From the NCBI RefSeq assembly GCF_937915125.1, contig NZ_CALDMP010000019.1:1-15218 (forward strand): a stretch of 15,218 nt of DNA. The letters are read 5' to 3'. Shown in pieces: positions 6,622-13,853 of the stretch. The notes beneath the pieces are model-generated. The model saw nothing but the letters and a program-made list of their open reading frames with translations. It was not told the DNA's origin and ran no database searches. Source of the DNA: an uncultured Ruminococcus sp. (lineage in GTDB: Bacteria; Bacillota; Clostridia; Oscillospirales; Ruminococcaceae). A program made the position numbers and the translations under genes. Positions within the stretch are counted from its first letter, which is position 1; each line of letters opens with the position of its first letter.

Positions 6622-9440
6622 TACGCTTCCGGCTTCTCCTTTTCCCCAAAGATCCGCCGCAGCTGTTCCGCCGTCATCTCCTGTTCCGGCTGGAACGCCT
6701 CAGAAACCGCATACGCCAGAAGGCTCTTTGCAAACCAACGCACTTCCGGACGGGTGGCAATACTGGAAAGCCGGCTGGTGCAGACCAGCAGACTGCCGCT
6801 GCCCACCTTTGCCTCCCAGAGCAGCCCTAACTTGTGGTTACGTTCGAAGTTGTCGATCATCTGCACAATGGGTGTAAATCCCTCCGGCGTTTCATCCAGA
6901 ATCGCGCAGTCTGCATTGCTCACGATATCATACCACTGGGGCGTGCTGAATTCCTGGGTAGGGAACTGTGCCAGTGCCGGGTGATCCGCCTGGATACACA
7001 ATCCCATGGTACCCACGGCAACCGGCTTGTTCATCCAGTTGCAGATGTCCCGGAACATGGGATAGCACCAGAAATCCGTGCAGTAAAAGCCCGGTATGGA
7101 CTGGGCTGTCTCTGTGGGCAGATAGAGTACACGTCCGCCTTTTGCCAGCTGCGACAGAGCTTCTTCCAGATTTTCAGTCATGCAGAGATTCTCCCGGCTC
7201 TCCAGCGGCGGCATTCCGATGGCAGGGTAGAGCATCAGGTCGTAGGCATTGCAGACATCTGTGTCGGTAATGGACAGAATCAGGTGCATCCGCAGGGGAT
7301 GTGCCGTCTCCTCCGGCATCCGGCAGAAAATACTGCCCACCTCGATCAGTCCGGCAGATTCTGCGGTAATGGGGAAACTGCCTTCGCCCAGGGTCTCGCC
7401 GTTTTCCGTCACCATCAGCCATTCTGCGGTGCAGTGCTGGGGCAGAGTGGGAAGCGTGGTGCGCAGGGAAATCTTTGCCACGAACATTTCGCCGGTAATG
7501 CACACATAGGATGGAAACTGCGCCAGGAGCACACAATCAGAGCAGAACATGCGCCATTCCTCCGGTGTGATCAGCCCTTTGTTCTCCATGAAAGCATCTA
7601 GCATTCCTACCAGCGCTGTGCCCTGTCCGCTGAAGTCCTGCAAATCCAGCAGTTGGAATCCAGCCACGTACTGGGAACGCATTGCCGCTTCGATCTCTTC
7701 TTTGTAGCATGCCGCCGCTAGTGCACCACTGCACCGGAAGAAATCATCTGCCTGTGACAGCATACCCTTTGCCGCCAGGCGTTCCCGGAATATCTCAAAA
7801 TTACGTGCTTTCAGCGGCCCGGTATACTTTTCGATCTCATGGAAATCAGGGTATACCTCATACTGCCCGATCTCGTGGGTAATAACAGGCTTTGTGGGAA
7901 TCAGACCGCCGGCAGATTTGTTGACTTTTACTTTTTTTACACCAGTGCCATACTGAATCTCGATTTCCTGCACATCGTCCTCTGGAGTATCCTCAGTTTG
8001 CTTCGGGAAAATGATATCGTCATAGTTGTGCATGGTGTTGGGTCTTTCCGTCTGCACATGTCCCAGGGGTGCATCGCACATGCCATAAGAGCCGCGGAGG
8101 AGTCGTTCCTTGCTCAGACGAACGCCCACATAGTAATCGTCCTCCGGGAGCGTCAGCGGAAAGTGTTGGAAATTGTTGCACCCCTGGGTATAAAGGCGAC
8201 GGTTGTCCATCGCTTTATAATGGCGCAAAATTTCCCCGATGCGTTCTGGATTGCCCCAAAGCTCGTTGCCCAGGGAGAACATGACGAATGAGGGGTGATT
8301 GCCGAAGGTCTCCAGCATTTTTTCGCCCAATTGAATGAGGTACTGCTGTTCCGTTTCGTTGTGGTTTTCATCTGTTTTTGCGGTTATGGTGCCCCAGAAG
8401 GGCAGCTCCGGCTCCATGTAAATGCCCAGAATATCTGCCGCCGTAAATGCAGCATCCGGGGGACAGCAGGTGTGGAACCGATAGTGGTTGATGCCGTAGT
8501 TTTTGGCAATTTGCAGAATGCGAATCCATTCGTTGACATCGGTGGGCGCATAGCCGGTTCGGGGGAAAATCATGCCGTCGTGTTTTCCACGGAGCATGGT
8601 GGGTTGACCGTTGATGGTGAAGCGGCTGCCGTCGGCGCAGAATTGCCGCAGTCCGAAGCTGAGCGTTCCAATATCATGGTCATTTACCCGATAGGTCATA
8701 AGATACAGGGCAGGGCTGTATTCACTCCACGCATAGATCGTTTCTCCCAGAGGAATGGTAACAGATGCCTTTCCTGTTTCGTCCGCTGTGATCTGTGCCT
8801 GGAAAGGCGGAATGGTGTCCTCTTCATTTTCCTCGCAGGTAATACCGTCAGCGGAGAACACAGCCGTTTTTGCGCCGTGGAGCTGCATGGTCAGGGTGAC
8901 ATTTTTCTCCTCCAGACTGGGGTATGCCTGAATATGATCCACGTAGACCTCCGGAAATACCTCCAGCTTGATCTCGCCGGTAATGCCGTTCCAGTTGGAC
9001 TGGGTATCCGGGGAAGTCAGATGACCGCCTTTTGTAGGATAGCCTGTGTTTTCCACCAGAATCGTGATGTCCACCAGCGGCTTTGTCACGTATTCGGAAA
9101 TATCATAAACATGAGGCGTGCACAGGCTGTCGCAGGAACCCACACGCTTGCCGTTGATCCACAGGGTGGTCAGACGGGTGCGCTCCAGGGTCAGTTTCAT
9201 GGGCAGTCCCAGCAGGTCAGGGCGAACATAGACGGTTTTGTGGAACCATGCCTGTCCCTCAAAGGCGTAGGCATCTGTGAGGCAGCTGGTTTCCCGGCTG
9301 GGATTGGGTGTGCCTTTTTTGGCAAGAGAAGTTGTACCCGGCAGGGAAATGGTGTCGTTAAAAGCGGTGGGACAAGCCCCTTTTATCATTTGTGCCATGG
9401 AGAAGTCCCAGACACCGGATAAATCGTACATTGTCAGCAT
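6621..9440 (-). CDS. Cytoplasmic glycoside hydrolase family 2 protein
   Basis: A 939-residue exo-glycosidase-type protein without a signal peptide. From the chosen start, about 2-166 is the GH2 sugar-binding (jelly-roll) domain (LSGVWDF, TLWINGKRVG, NWNGITGEI) and about 167-270 the Ig-like domain. About 275-610 is the TIM barrel, with probable acid/base E393 in FSLGNELWG and nucleophile E523 in THEIGQY. The C-terminal 300 residues add beta-rich and amidotransferase-like folds (EAKVGSGSLLVCTSRL), as I recall for several large GH2 proteins. The family includes beta-galactosidases, glucuronidases, mannosidases and xylan- or arabinan-active enzymes, so the substrate is not fixed. The next-door xylanase makes a hemicellulose oligosaccharide plausible. 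The frame is open to 9482, but that ATG follows pyrimidines, while the ATG at 9440 has AAAGGA ten bases upstream and starts just before the domain. It is translationally coupled to the ligase-type gene. Confidence 0.88.
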   Translation of the reverse strand: MLTMYDLSGVWDFSMAQMIKGACPTAFNDTISLPGTTSLAKKGTPNPSRETSCLTDAYAFEGQAWFHKTVYVRPDLLGLPMKLTLERTRLTTLWINGKRVGSCDSLCTPHVYDISEYVTKPLVDITILVENTGYPTKGGHLTSPDTQSNWNGITGEIKLEVFPEVYVDHIQAYPSLEEKNVTLTMQLHGAKTAVFSADGITCEENEEDTIPPFQAQITADETGKASVTIPLGETIYAWSEYSPALYLMTYRVNDHDIGTLSFGLRQFCADGSRFTINGQPTMLRGKHDGMIFPRTGYAPTDVNEWIRILQIAKNYGINHYRFHTCCPPDAAFTAADILGIYMEPELPFWGTITAKTDENHNETEQQYLIQLGEKMLETFGNHPSFVMFSLGNELWGNPERIGEILRHYKAMDNRRLYTQGCNNFQHFPLTLPEDDYYVGVRLSKERLLRGSYGMCDAPLGHVQTERPNTMHNYDDIIFPKQTEDTPEDDVQEIEIQYGTGVKKVKVNKSAGGLIPTKPVITHEIGQYEVYPDFHEIEKYTGPLKARNFEIFRERLAAKGMLSQADDFFRCSGALAAACYKEEIEAAMRSQYVAGFQLLDLQDFSGQGTALVGMLDAFMENKGLITPEEWRMFCSDCVLLAQFPSYVCITGEMFVAKISLRTTLPTLPQHCTAEWLMVTENGETLGEGSFPITAESAGLIEVGSIFCRMPEETAHPLRMHLILSITDTDVCNAYDLMLYPAIGMPPLESRENLCMTENLEEALSQLAKGGRVLYLPTETAQSIPGFYCTDFWCYPMFRDICNWMNKPVAVGTMGLCIQADHPALAQFPTQEFSTPQWYDIVSNADCAILDETPEGFTPIVQMIDNFERNHKLGLLWEAKVGSGSLLVCTSRLSSIATRPEVRWFAKSLLAYAVSEAFQPEQEMTAEQLRRIFGEKEKPEA

Positions 9441-9517
9441 ATTGCAGCAATCCTTTCGGTTGAAATAAAAACCTGTCTGCATAGAGGAAAGGACAGATTT
9501 TGAAAGAGCAGATTATC

Positions 9518-9695
9518 TAAGGAAGCACTGATTAAATCTGGTGCGCAGATTGCGCCGTCAGATTTTTCGTCAGATGAAACAAAAAGCACAGTGAATACTT
9601 TGTGTATTCACAAGCATTTTTGTGAAATATGACGGAAAATATGCAAGCAAGATGCGTGCCAAGCCGTAAGGCGTGATTTAATCAGTGCTTCCCTA
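9518..9695. mobile_element. Complete MITE-like element with 18-bp terminal inverted repeats
   Basis: GGAAGCACTGATTAAATC at 9521-9538 is repeated perfectly inverted at 9675-9692. One further base on each side leads to a TA dinucleotide (9518-9519 and 9694-9695), as expected for insertion at TA by Tc1/mariner/IS630-type transposases. The enclosed element is 174 bp and encodes no plausible protein. Inside is an 8-bp hairpin GTGAATAC/GTATTCAC (9591-9598, 9604-9611). Parts of its body recur at both ends of the window, so it belongs to a dispersed family. No transposase is present here. It could instead be an RNA-forming or REP-like element, but the TA flanks favour a non-autonomous transposon. Confidence 0.75.
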
Positions 9696-9781
9696 AGATT
9701 AAGTTTACCATACCTGCTAGATTCTGTCAAGAAAAAACAAATTACTCTACTGGTACATTTCGTACTTATTATATGAAAATA

Positions 9782-9811
9782 AAAATATTTCTCTTTGCAT
9801 AGAAATATTTT
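9782..9811. promoter_or_regulatory. Dyad upstream of the export-operon promoter, candidate operator
   Basis: AAAATATTTC (9782-9791) and GAAATATTTT (9802-9811) form a perfect 10-bp inverted repeat around a 10-base spacer. Its right edge is 14 bases upstream of the -35 box at 9826. Arms spaced centre to centre by 20 bases, about two helical turns, suit a dimeric activator site. The binding protein is unknown, and the A+T-rich sequence could produce such symmetry by chance. Confidence 0.45.
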
Positions 9812-9825
9812 CTGCTGAAAACAGG

Positions 9826-9854
9826 TTGACATCCCGTGCAGACTGTGCTATACT
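9826..9854 (+). promoter_or_regulatory. Promoter of the ABC export operon
   Basis: TTGACA (9826-9831) and TATACT (9849-9854) with a 17-base spacer form a strong sigma-A-type promoter. The predicted transcript begins near 9861 and has a leader of about 90 bases before the ATG at 9951. The whole four-gene unit 9951-15119 probably starts here, since no gap inside it exceeds 15 bases. Confidence 0.82.
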
Positions 9855-9865
9855 GTAACTATAGT

Positions 9866-9884
9866 GTTGTATGATAAATACAAC
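9866..9884. promoter_or_regulatory. Dyad at the start of the transcript, candidate repressor site or leader hairpin
   Basis: GTTGTAT (9866-9872) and ATACAAC (9878-9884) are a perfect inverted repeat around five bases. It begins 12 bases after the -10 box, where a bound repressor would block transcription. In RNA it would be a small hairpin without a U-tract, so it is not a terminator. No regulator gene for this operon is adjacent. Confidence 0.5.
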
Positions 9885-9950
9885 AGCTAAAACAGTGAAA
9901 GAGAAACCAAAATACAGCAGTGGAATATTGCTGCATCGGGAGGAAGGAAT

Positions 9951-11381
9951 ATGGGAAAATCCAGAAAAATCATCATTGGAACTGTTGCCGGGGTAACAGC
10001 AGGGGCTGTTGCAGCAGGCATCGGCGGTGTATTGCTGTGGCGGCATTTTCGCACAGACGGCGATTCTGATGGACTGGCATATGTGTGCCAGGTGTCGGAA
10101 ATAAACACCGCTGCGGCTTCCATTTCAGATATGCGCTTTTCCGGGGTAGTAGAGCCGCAGGAGACCAAGGAAATCAAAGCAGATCTGTCCAAGACCATTT
10201 CAGATGTTGCAGTCCAGGAGGGAGCGCACGTAGAAGCAGGAGATCCGCTTTTTACATATGATGTGGAATCCATGGAGTTGGAGCTTGCCCAGGGCAATGT
10301 GGAAATTGAACGGATGGAAAACGAGATCACTGCCAGCAAACAGCAGATCACGCAGCTTGAGAACGAAAAGAAATCTGCCAGTGCAGATGATAAGCTGACC
10401 TATACGACACAGATCCAGTCTCTGGAAACGGATATTGCCAAGACGGAATATGACATCAAGACAAAGAAGATCGAACTGGAAAAGCTGCAAAATACCATTA
10501 ATAACGCCACAGTTACTGCTGAAATTGCCGGGACAGTGCAGTCTCTTAAGACGGTGGAACAACTTCAGATGGATGGTACGGATGTACTCATGAAGATTAC
10601 CTCTGACGGTGAATTCCGTGTGAAATGTACCGCCAGCGAACAGAATATGTATATGCTGTACATGGATGAACCGGTCACGGTGCAGTCCCGGATCGATGAT
10701 ACCTCCTGGAATGGTACCATTTCTGAGATCGGCTCTGAGCCGGAGACGAACCAGAATGATATGTACTACTACGGCGGCAGCGATGATATGTCAACTGCAT
10801 CCAAGTATCCCTTTTATGTGACGCTGGAATCCAGCGAGGGGCTTATGCTGGGACAGCATCTTCTGGTGTCGCCGAGTATGGGAGATACTGTGGAAAAGGA
10901 CGGTATCTGGTTGTATTCGGATTATATTCTCACGGATGAGGACGGCACAAGCTATGTCTGGGCAGCGGATTCCAGAGACCGTCTGGAAAAGCGTGAGGTC
11001 GAACTGGGTCAGAGCGATGAGATGATGGGCGACTGTGAAGTAGTCAGTGGTCTGTCAGAAGATGACTGCATTGCCTATCCCTCTGACGATCTGGAAGCAG
11101 GAATGCGTACTACCACAAATATTGACGATATCCCTATGGAGGATGACGGGGTTTTTGTCGATGAAGGCGTGGTGTATGATGAGGACGGCGAAGTGATTGA
11201 TGACGGCATAGTGTACGACGAAAACGGTGAAGTGATCGATGACGGAATGATGTACGAGGAATACGGCGAAATTGCAGATGATGAAATGATGTATGACGAA
11301 AACGGCGAACTCATAGATGAAGCATATGGTGAAATCGCCGACGGTGATACAGAGGAAGGCGGTGCGGCAGATGGTACTTGA
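9951..11381 (+). CDS. MacA-like membrane fusion protein A with acidic repeat tail
   Basis: A 476-residue HlyD/MacA-type adaptor that should link the ABC ATPase and permease of this operon outside the membrane. One N-terminal membrane segment (about residues 7-30) anchors it. About 58-105 is the first half of the barrel and lipoyl domain (GVVEPQETKEI, VQEGAHVEAGDPLF), and 106-183 a coiled-coil hairpin. About 185-218 is the second lipoyl half (ATVTAEIAGTVQSL), followed by beta-barrel and membrane-proximal domains to about 386. From 390 to the end is a strongly acidic tail with four 13-residue repeats, not part of the usual family fold. GGGAGGAAGG lies just upstream of the ATG. The stop overlaps the ATPase gene by 11 bases. 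The adaptor assignment is firm, but the transported substrate is unknown. Confidence 0.87.
   Translation: MGKSRKIIIGTVAGVTAGAVAAGIGGVLLWRHFRTDGDSDGLAYVCQVSEINTAAASISDMRFSGVVEPQETKEIKADLSKTISDVAVQEGAHVEAGDPLFTYDVESMELELAQGNVEIERMENEITASKQQITQLENEKKSASADDKLTYTTQIQSLETDIAKTEYDIKTKKIELEKLQNTINNATVTAEIAGTVQSLKTVEQLQMDGTDVLMKITSDGEFRVKCTASEQNMYMLYMDEPVTVQSRIDDTSWNGTISEIGSEPETNQNDMYYYGGSDDMSTASKYPFYVTLESSEGLMLGQHLLVSPSMGDTVEKDGIWLYSDYILTDEDGTSYVWAADSRDRLEKREVELGQSDEMMGDCEVVSGLSEDDCIAYPSDDLEAGMRTTTNIDDIPMEDDGVFVDEGVVYDEDGEVIDDGIVYDENGEVIDDGMMYEEYGEIADDEMMYDENGELIDEAYGEIADGDTEEGGAADGT
11172..11327 (+). repeat. Four 39-bp tandem repeats encoding an acidic 13-residue unit
   Basis: Within the first adaptor gene, units begin at 11172, 11211, 11250 and 11289. 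They encode versions of (V/M)Y(D/E)E-x-GE(V/I/L)(I/A)D(D/E)-x-x, for example VYDENGEVIDDG. The third and fourth units diverge, and a further partial GEIADG follows. The tail is very acidic and has no cysteine. The copies differ at synonymous as well as replacement positions, so the array is not newly amplified. The last bases of the gene beyond the array also contain the ribosome binding site and start codon of the ATPase gene. Confidence 0.85.
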
Positions 11382-12081
11382 GCTGCATGATATCTGCAAG
11401 TCCTATTTGCAGGGAAAAGAACCTGTTCCCGTGCTGCACCATATCCATCTGGCGGTGGAAGAGGGAGAATATCTGGCGATCATGGGACCTTCTGGTTCGG
11501 GAAAGTCCACGCTCATGAATATTATCGGTCTGCTGGATCAGCAGACAAGCGGTTCCTATTTTTTTGACGGTCAGGATATGGCACAGTGCAATGACAACCA
11601 ACTGTCTGCCATCCGCAATGAGAAGATCGGATTTGTGTTTCAGAATTTCAACCTGCTGCCGAGACAATCGGTGCTGGAAAATGTCGCACTGCCGCTTCTC
11701 TATGCTGGTGTACGCAAGAAAGACCGGCTTGCCCGTGCCAAGGAAATGCTGGCACGAGTGGGATTGGAGGATCGTATTCAATTCAAGCCCACTCAACTCT
11801 CCGGCGGTCAAAAACAGCGTGTGGCGATTGCACGTGCTATGGTGAGCCATCCCAGACTGTTGCTGGCAGACGAACCTACCGGCGCACTGGATACCCGTTC
11901 CGGGGAGCAGATCATGGGACTTTTTGAACAGCTGCATCAGGAGGGCGTTACCATTGTCATGATCACCCACGAACCGGAAATTGCACGTCATGCAGGACGG
12001 ATCGTGACCATTCGTGACGGAAAGCTGGAGCAGGGCGGCTTTCAGGAGACTACAACGGAACAGGAGGATGATGCATCATGA
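11371..12081 (+). CDS. MacB/LolD-type ABC transporter ATPase
   Basis: A 236-residue ATP-binding subunit that should drive the MacB/FtsX-type permease encoded two genes downstream. Motifs are complete: Walker A GPSGSGKS (39-46), Q-loop Q91 in FVFQNFNLLP, signature LSGGQ (143-147), Walker B LLLADE (163-168) followed by PTGALD, and H-loop H200 in MITHEPE. Sequences such as LMNIIGLLDQQTSG and DEPTGALDT are typical of the MacB/LolD/FtsE group. An in-frame ATG exists at 11317, but the ATG at 11371 is preferred. It is preceded by GAGGAAGG and starts right at the conserved domain (MVLELHDICKSY). It overlaps the upstream adaptor gene by 11 bases and the downstream one by 4 (ATGA), so all are co-translated. 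Confidence 0.95.
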   Translation: MVLELHDICKSYLQGKEPVPVLHHIHLAVEEGEYLAIMGPSGSGKSTLMNIIGLLDQQTSGSYFFDGQDMAQCNDNQLSAIRNEKIGFVFQNFNLLPRQSVLENVALPLLYAGVRKKDRLARAKEMLARVGLEDRIQFKPTQLSGGQKQRVAIARAMVSHPRLLLADEPTGALDTRSGEQIMGLFEQLHQEGVTIVMITHEPEIARHAGRIVTIRDGKLEQGGFQETTTEQEDDAS

Positions 12082-13838
12082 CAAAAGGAAAAAGGATCCT
12101 GACTGCTGTGGTCTGCCTGGCAGTGCTGGCAGGGGGCGGCACTGGTGGAATACTGTTCTATCGGTCGAAACAGGCGGAAAAGCATAAGGTGGATGTGATC
12201 CCGGTGTCCAATCTCATGGATTACTACTGGGGCGATGAGATCTCCATGGACGGTACAGTCATTTCTGGCGATGTGCAGAATGTGGTGCTTTCCAGCGACC
12301 AGCTGATCGAAAAAGTTTTGGTGAAAGAGGGCGATACGGTCACTGTGGGAACACCGCTTCTGGAATATGACATGACCGCAGTGGCACTGGATGCCGCCCA
12401 GAAAAAGACCAGTCTTGCAGTGGCAGAGGACAATGTCCGCCAGGCGAAGAAAGAACTGGAGCGCATCAAAAAACTGAAGCCTTCCGAGGCAGCACCTTCT
12501 GTACCGATCTATCCCGAAGTGCCGGATGATCCCGGCAACTGGGAGGAACCGGATGCACCGGCAAATACCCTGTCGGAGGTTTCAGCCCTGACACAGGCTG
12601 CCGCCGGAACCGGTACCCAGACAGACCCCTATCAGTTCGCCTGCACAGGACAAACCGTGGTGAAACAGGCTGTTCTGGAACAGATCATGAATGCAAAAAG
12701 CTGTGCGGTTTTTGTGGTCTACGATGAGTCTGGTATGAGCCTTTATGCATGGTTGGTGCGTGGGGATACCCTTTTCGGCATGACTTTAGCGGACTGGACA
12801 CTGGGCGAACAGGTCAACGTCACAGAGGACGGCGGCGTTCAGATCCGGGGAGGCGGCACATGGTATGGCACCATTCAGGTGGGCGGTACATTCACATATG
12901 ATCCGGCGGCAAAGCCGGAAGCGCCGACTCAGCCGGACACCACAGCGCCCACAGAACCTTCTGAGACAACACCGGAAAATACGGAAACAACACTCCCAGA
13001 AACAGAGCCGGAGACAACGCCTGTGGCAGAACCTACTGCGGCGATCCGTCCCATGGCATCTGTCGCACTTCTGGCAAGTAACGGGGATTCGGAGGACTAT
13101 ATGTATTCCCGTGCGCAGCTGAAGCAGAAGATCGCAGAGCAGGAAATCGAGATCCAGTCTCTGGAGATCGCACAGAAAAAGGCACAGATCGAATATGACA
13201 GTGCGGCAGAAAAAGAGGAGAGCGCACAGGAATTTTCCAAGATCAATGGCGTTGTCACAAAGGTGGCGGAGTCGGTGGAATTTCTGGAACAGAACGAGCC
13301 CTATCTGGTGGTACAGGGCAGCGGCGGCGTGATGGTACAGGGCAGCGTCAGCGAAATGAATCTGGATAAGCTGACGGTGGGGTCACTGATCAGCGTCACT
13401 TCCTGGGATACCGGGGAAATGGTCACCGCAGAGGTGATGGAGATCGACACCACGCCGGTTTCCTACAACTCCCAGAATTACGGAGAAAACCCCAATAACA
13501 GCATGTATCCTTTCCGGGCATCTGTTACAGATGCCACGACGCTCTCCGTGGGCAGCTATGTGAGTCTGAGCTTCACCGGCGAGGCAGATAGCGATCATTT
13601 TTATCTCCCGGTCAGCTATGTGCGTCAGGAAAATGGACAGTATTATGTCATGCGGGAATCCAAAGACCACAAGCTGGAAAAGCAGTTCATCCAGACGGGA
13701 AAGATCATCTACGGCGGCTATTCCATCGAGATACTCTCCGGACTCAGCGAAACGGATAAAATCTGTTTCCCATACGGGAAATATGTCACAGAAGGTGCGT
13801 CTGTGCAGGAGACCAGCGGCAGTGCCGCATATTATTAA
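12078..13838 (+). CDS. Membrane fusion protein B with an inserted domain in its coiled coil
   Basis: A 586-residue HlyD/MacA-like adaptor, longer than usual. A membrane anchor (about residues 8-28) is followed by the first lipoyl half (about 60-100, VLVKEGDTVTVGTPLLEYD) and coil arm one (about 102-134). The second coil arm (about 343-384), second lipoyl half (386-412) and beta-barrel region (415-570) complete the fold. Between the arms are about 210 extra residues. These are a Pro/Ala linker (135-170), a compact aromatic-rich domain (about 175-276, starting GTGTQTDPYQF), and a Thr/Glu/Pro-rich tether (277-322). The extra domain sits where MacA-type adaptors have the tip of the hairpin. The start overlaps the ATPase stop as ATGA, and the permease starts 15 bases downstream. 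A second adaptor in one operon is unusual. It may pair with adaptor A or replace it. Confidence 0.85.
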   Translation: MTKGKRILTAVVCLAVLAGGGTGGILFYRSKQAEKHKVDVIPVSNLMDYYWGDEISMDGTVISGDVQNVVLSSDQLIEKVLVKEGDTVTVGTPLLEYDMTAVALDAAQKKTSLAVAEDNVRQAKKELERIKKLKPSEAAPSVPIYPEVPDDPGNWEEPDAPANTLSEVSALTQAAAGTGTQTDPYQFACTGQTVVKQAVLEQIMNAKSCAVFVVYDESGMSLYAWLVRGDTLFGMTLADWTLGEQVNVTEDGGVQIRGGGTWYGTIQVGGTFTYDPAAKPEAPTQPDTTAPTEPSETTPENTETTLPETEPETTPVAEPTAAIRPMASVALLASNGDSEDYMYSRAQLKQKIAEQEIEIQSLEIAQKKAQIEYDSAAEKEESAQEFSKINGVVTKVAESVEFLEQNEPYLVVQGSGGVMVQGSVSEMNLDKLTVGSLISVTSWDTGEMVTAEVMEIDTTPVSYNSQNYGENPNNSMYPFRASVTDATTLSVGSYVSLSFTGEADSDHFYLPVSYVRQENGQYYVMRESKDHKLEKQFIQTGKIIYGGYSIEILSGLSETDKICFPYGKYVTEGASVQETSGSAAYY

Positions 13839-13853
13839 AGGAGGGGCGGCAGT

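Larger units (their letters stand above)
9441..9950. other. Divergent intergenic region between the GH2 operon and the export operon
   Basis: This 510-base gap has no convincing gene. Going right it holds the GH2 leader, a complete MITE-like element (9518-9695), an A+T-rich stretch (9696-9781), a 10-bp dyad, a strong rightward promoter, a second dyad and a strong ribosome binding site, listed separately. For the leftward GH2 operon the only promoter-like sequence I see is weak: GATAAT on the minus strand (9517-9512), just outside the element, whose -35 region would fall inside the element tip. Confidence 0.6.

Noticed and set aside
8295..9422. Long plus-strand open frame (375 codons) inside the GH2 gene
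   Set aside because: It lies antisense to a conserved GH2 coding region, has no recognisable domain or ribosome binding site, and reads as a shadow of codon bias.
9608..9832. Short minus-strand open frame overlapping the MITE-like element
   Set aside because: It crosses the element boundary into A+T-rich DNA, has no ribosome binding site or recognisable domain, and is not a transposase.
11172..11327. Acidic repeats as choline-binding or toxin-type cell-wall-binding repeats
   Set aside because: The units recall YYDENG-type repeats but lack the conserved tryptophans and paired aromatics of those families, and they are only 13 residues long.
11172..11327. 39-bp tandem array as a CRISPR-like repeat
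   Set aside because: The units are contiguous without spacers, keep one reading frame and lie inside a gene.
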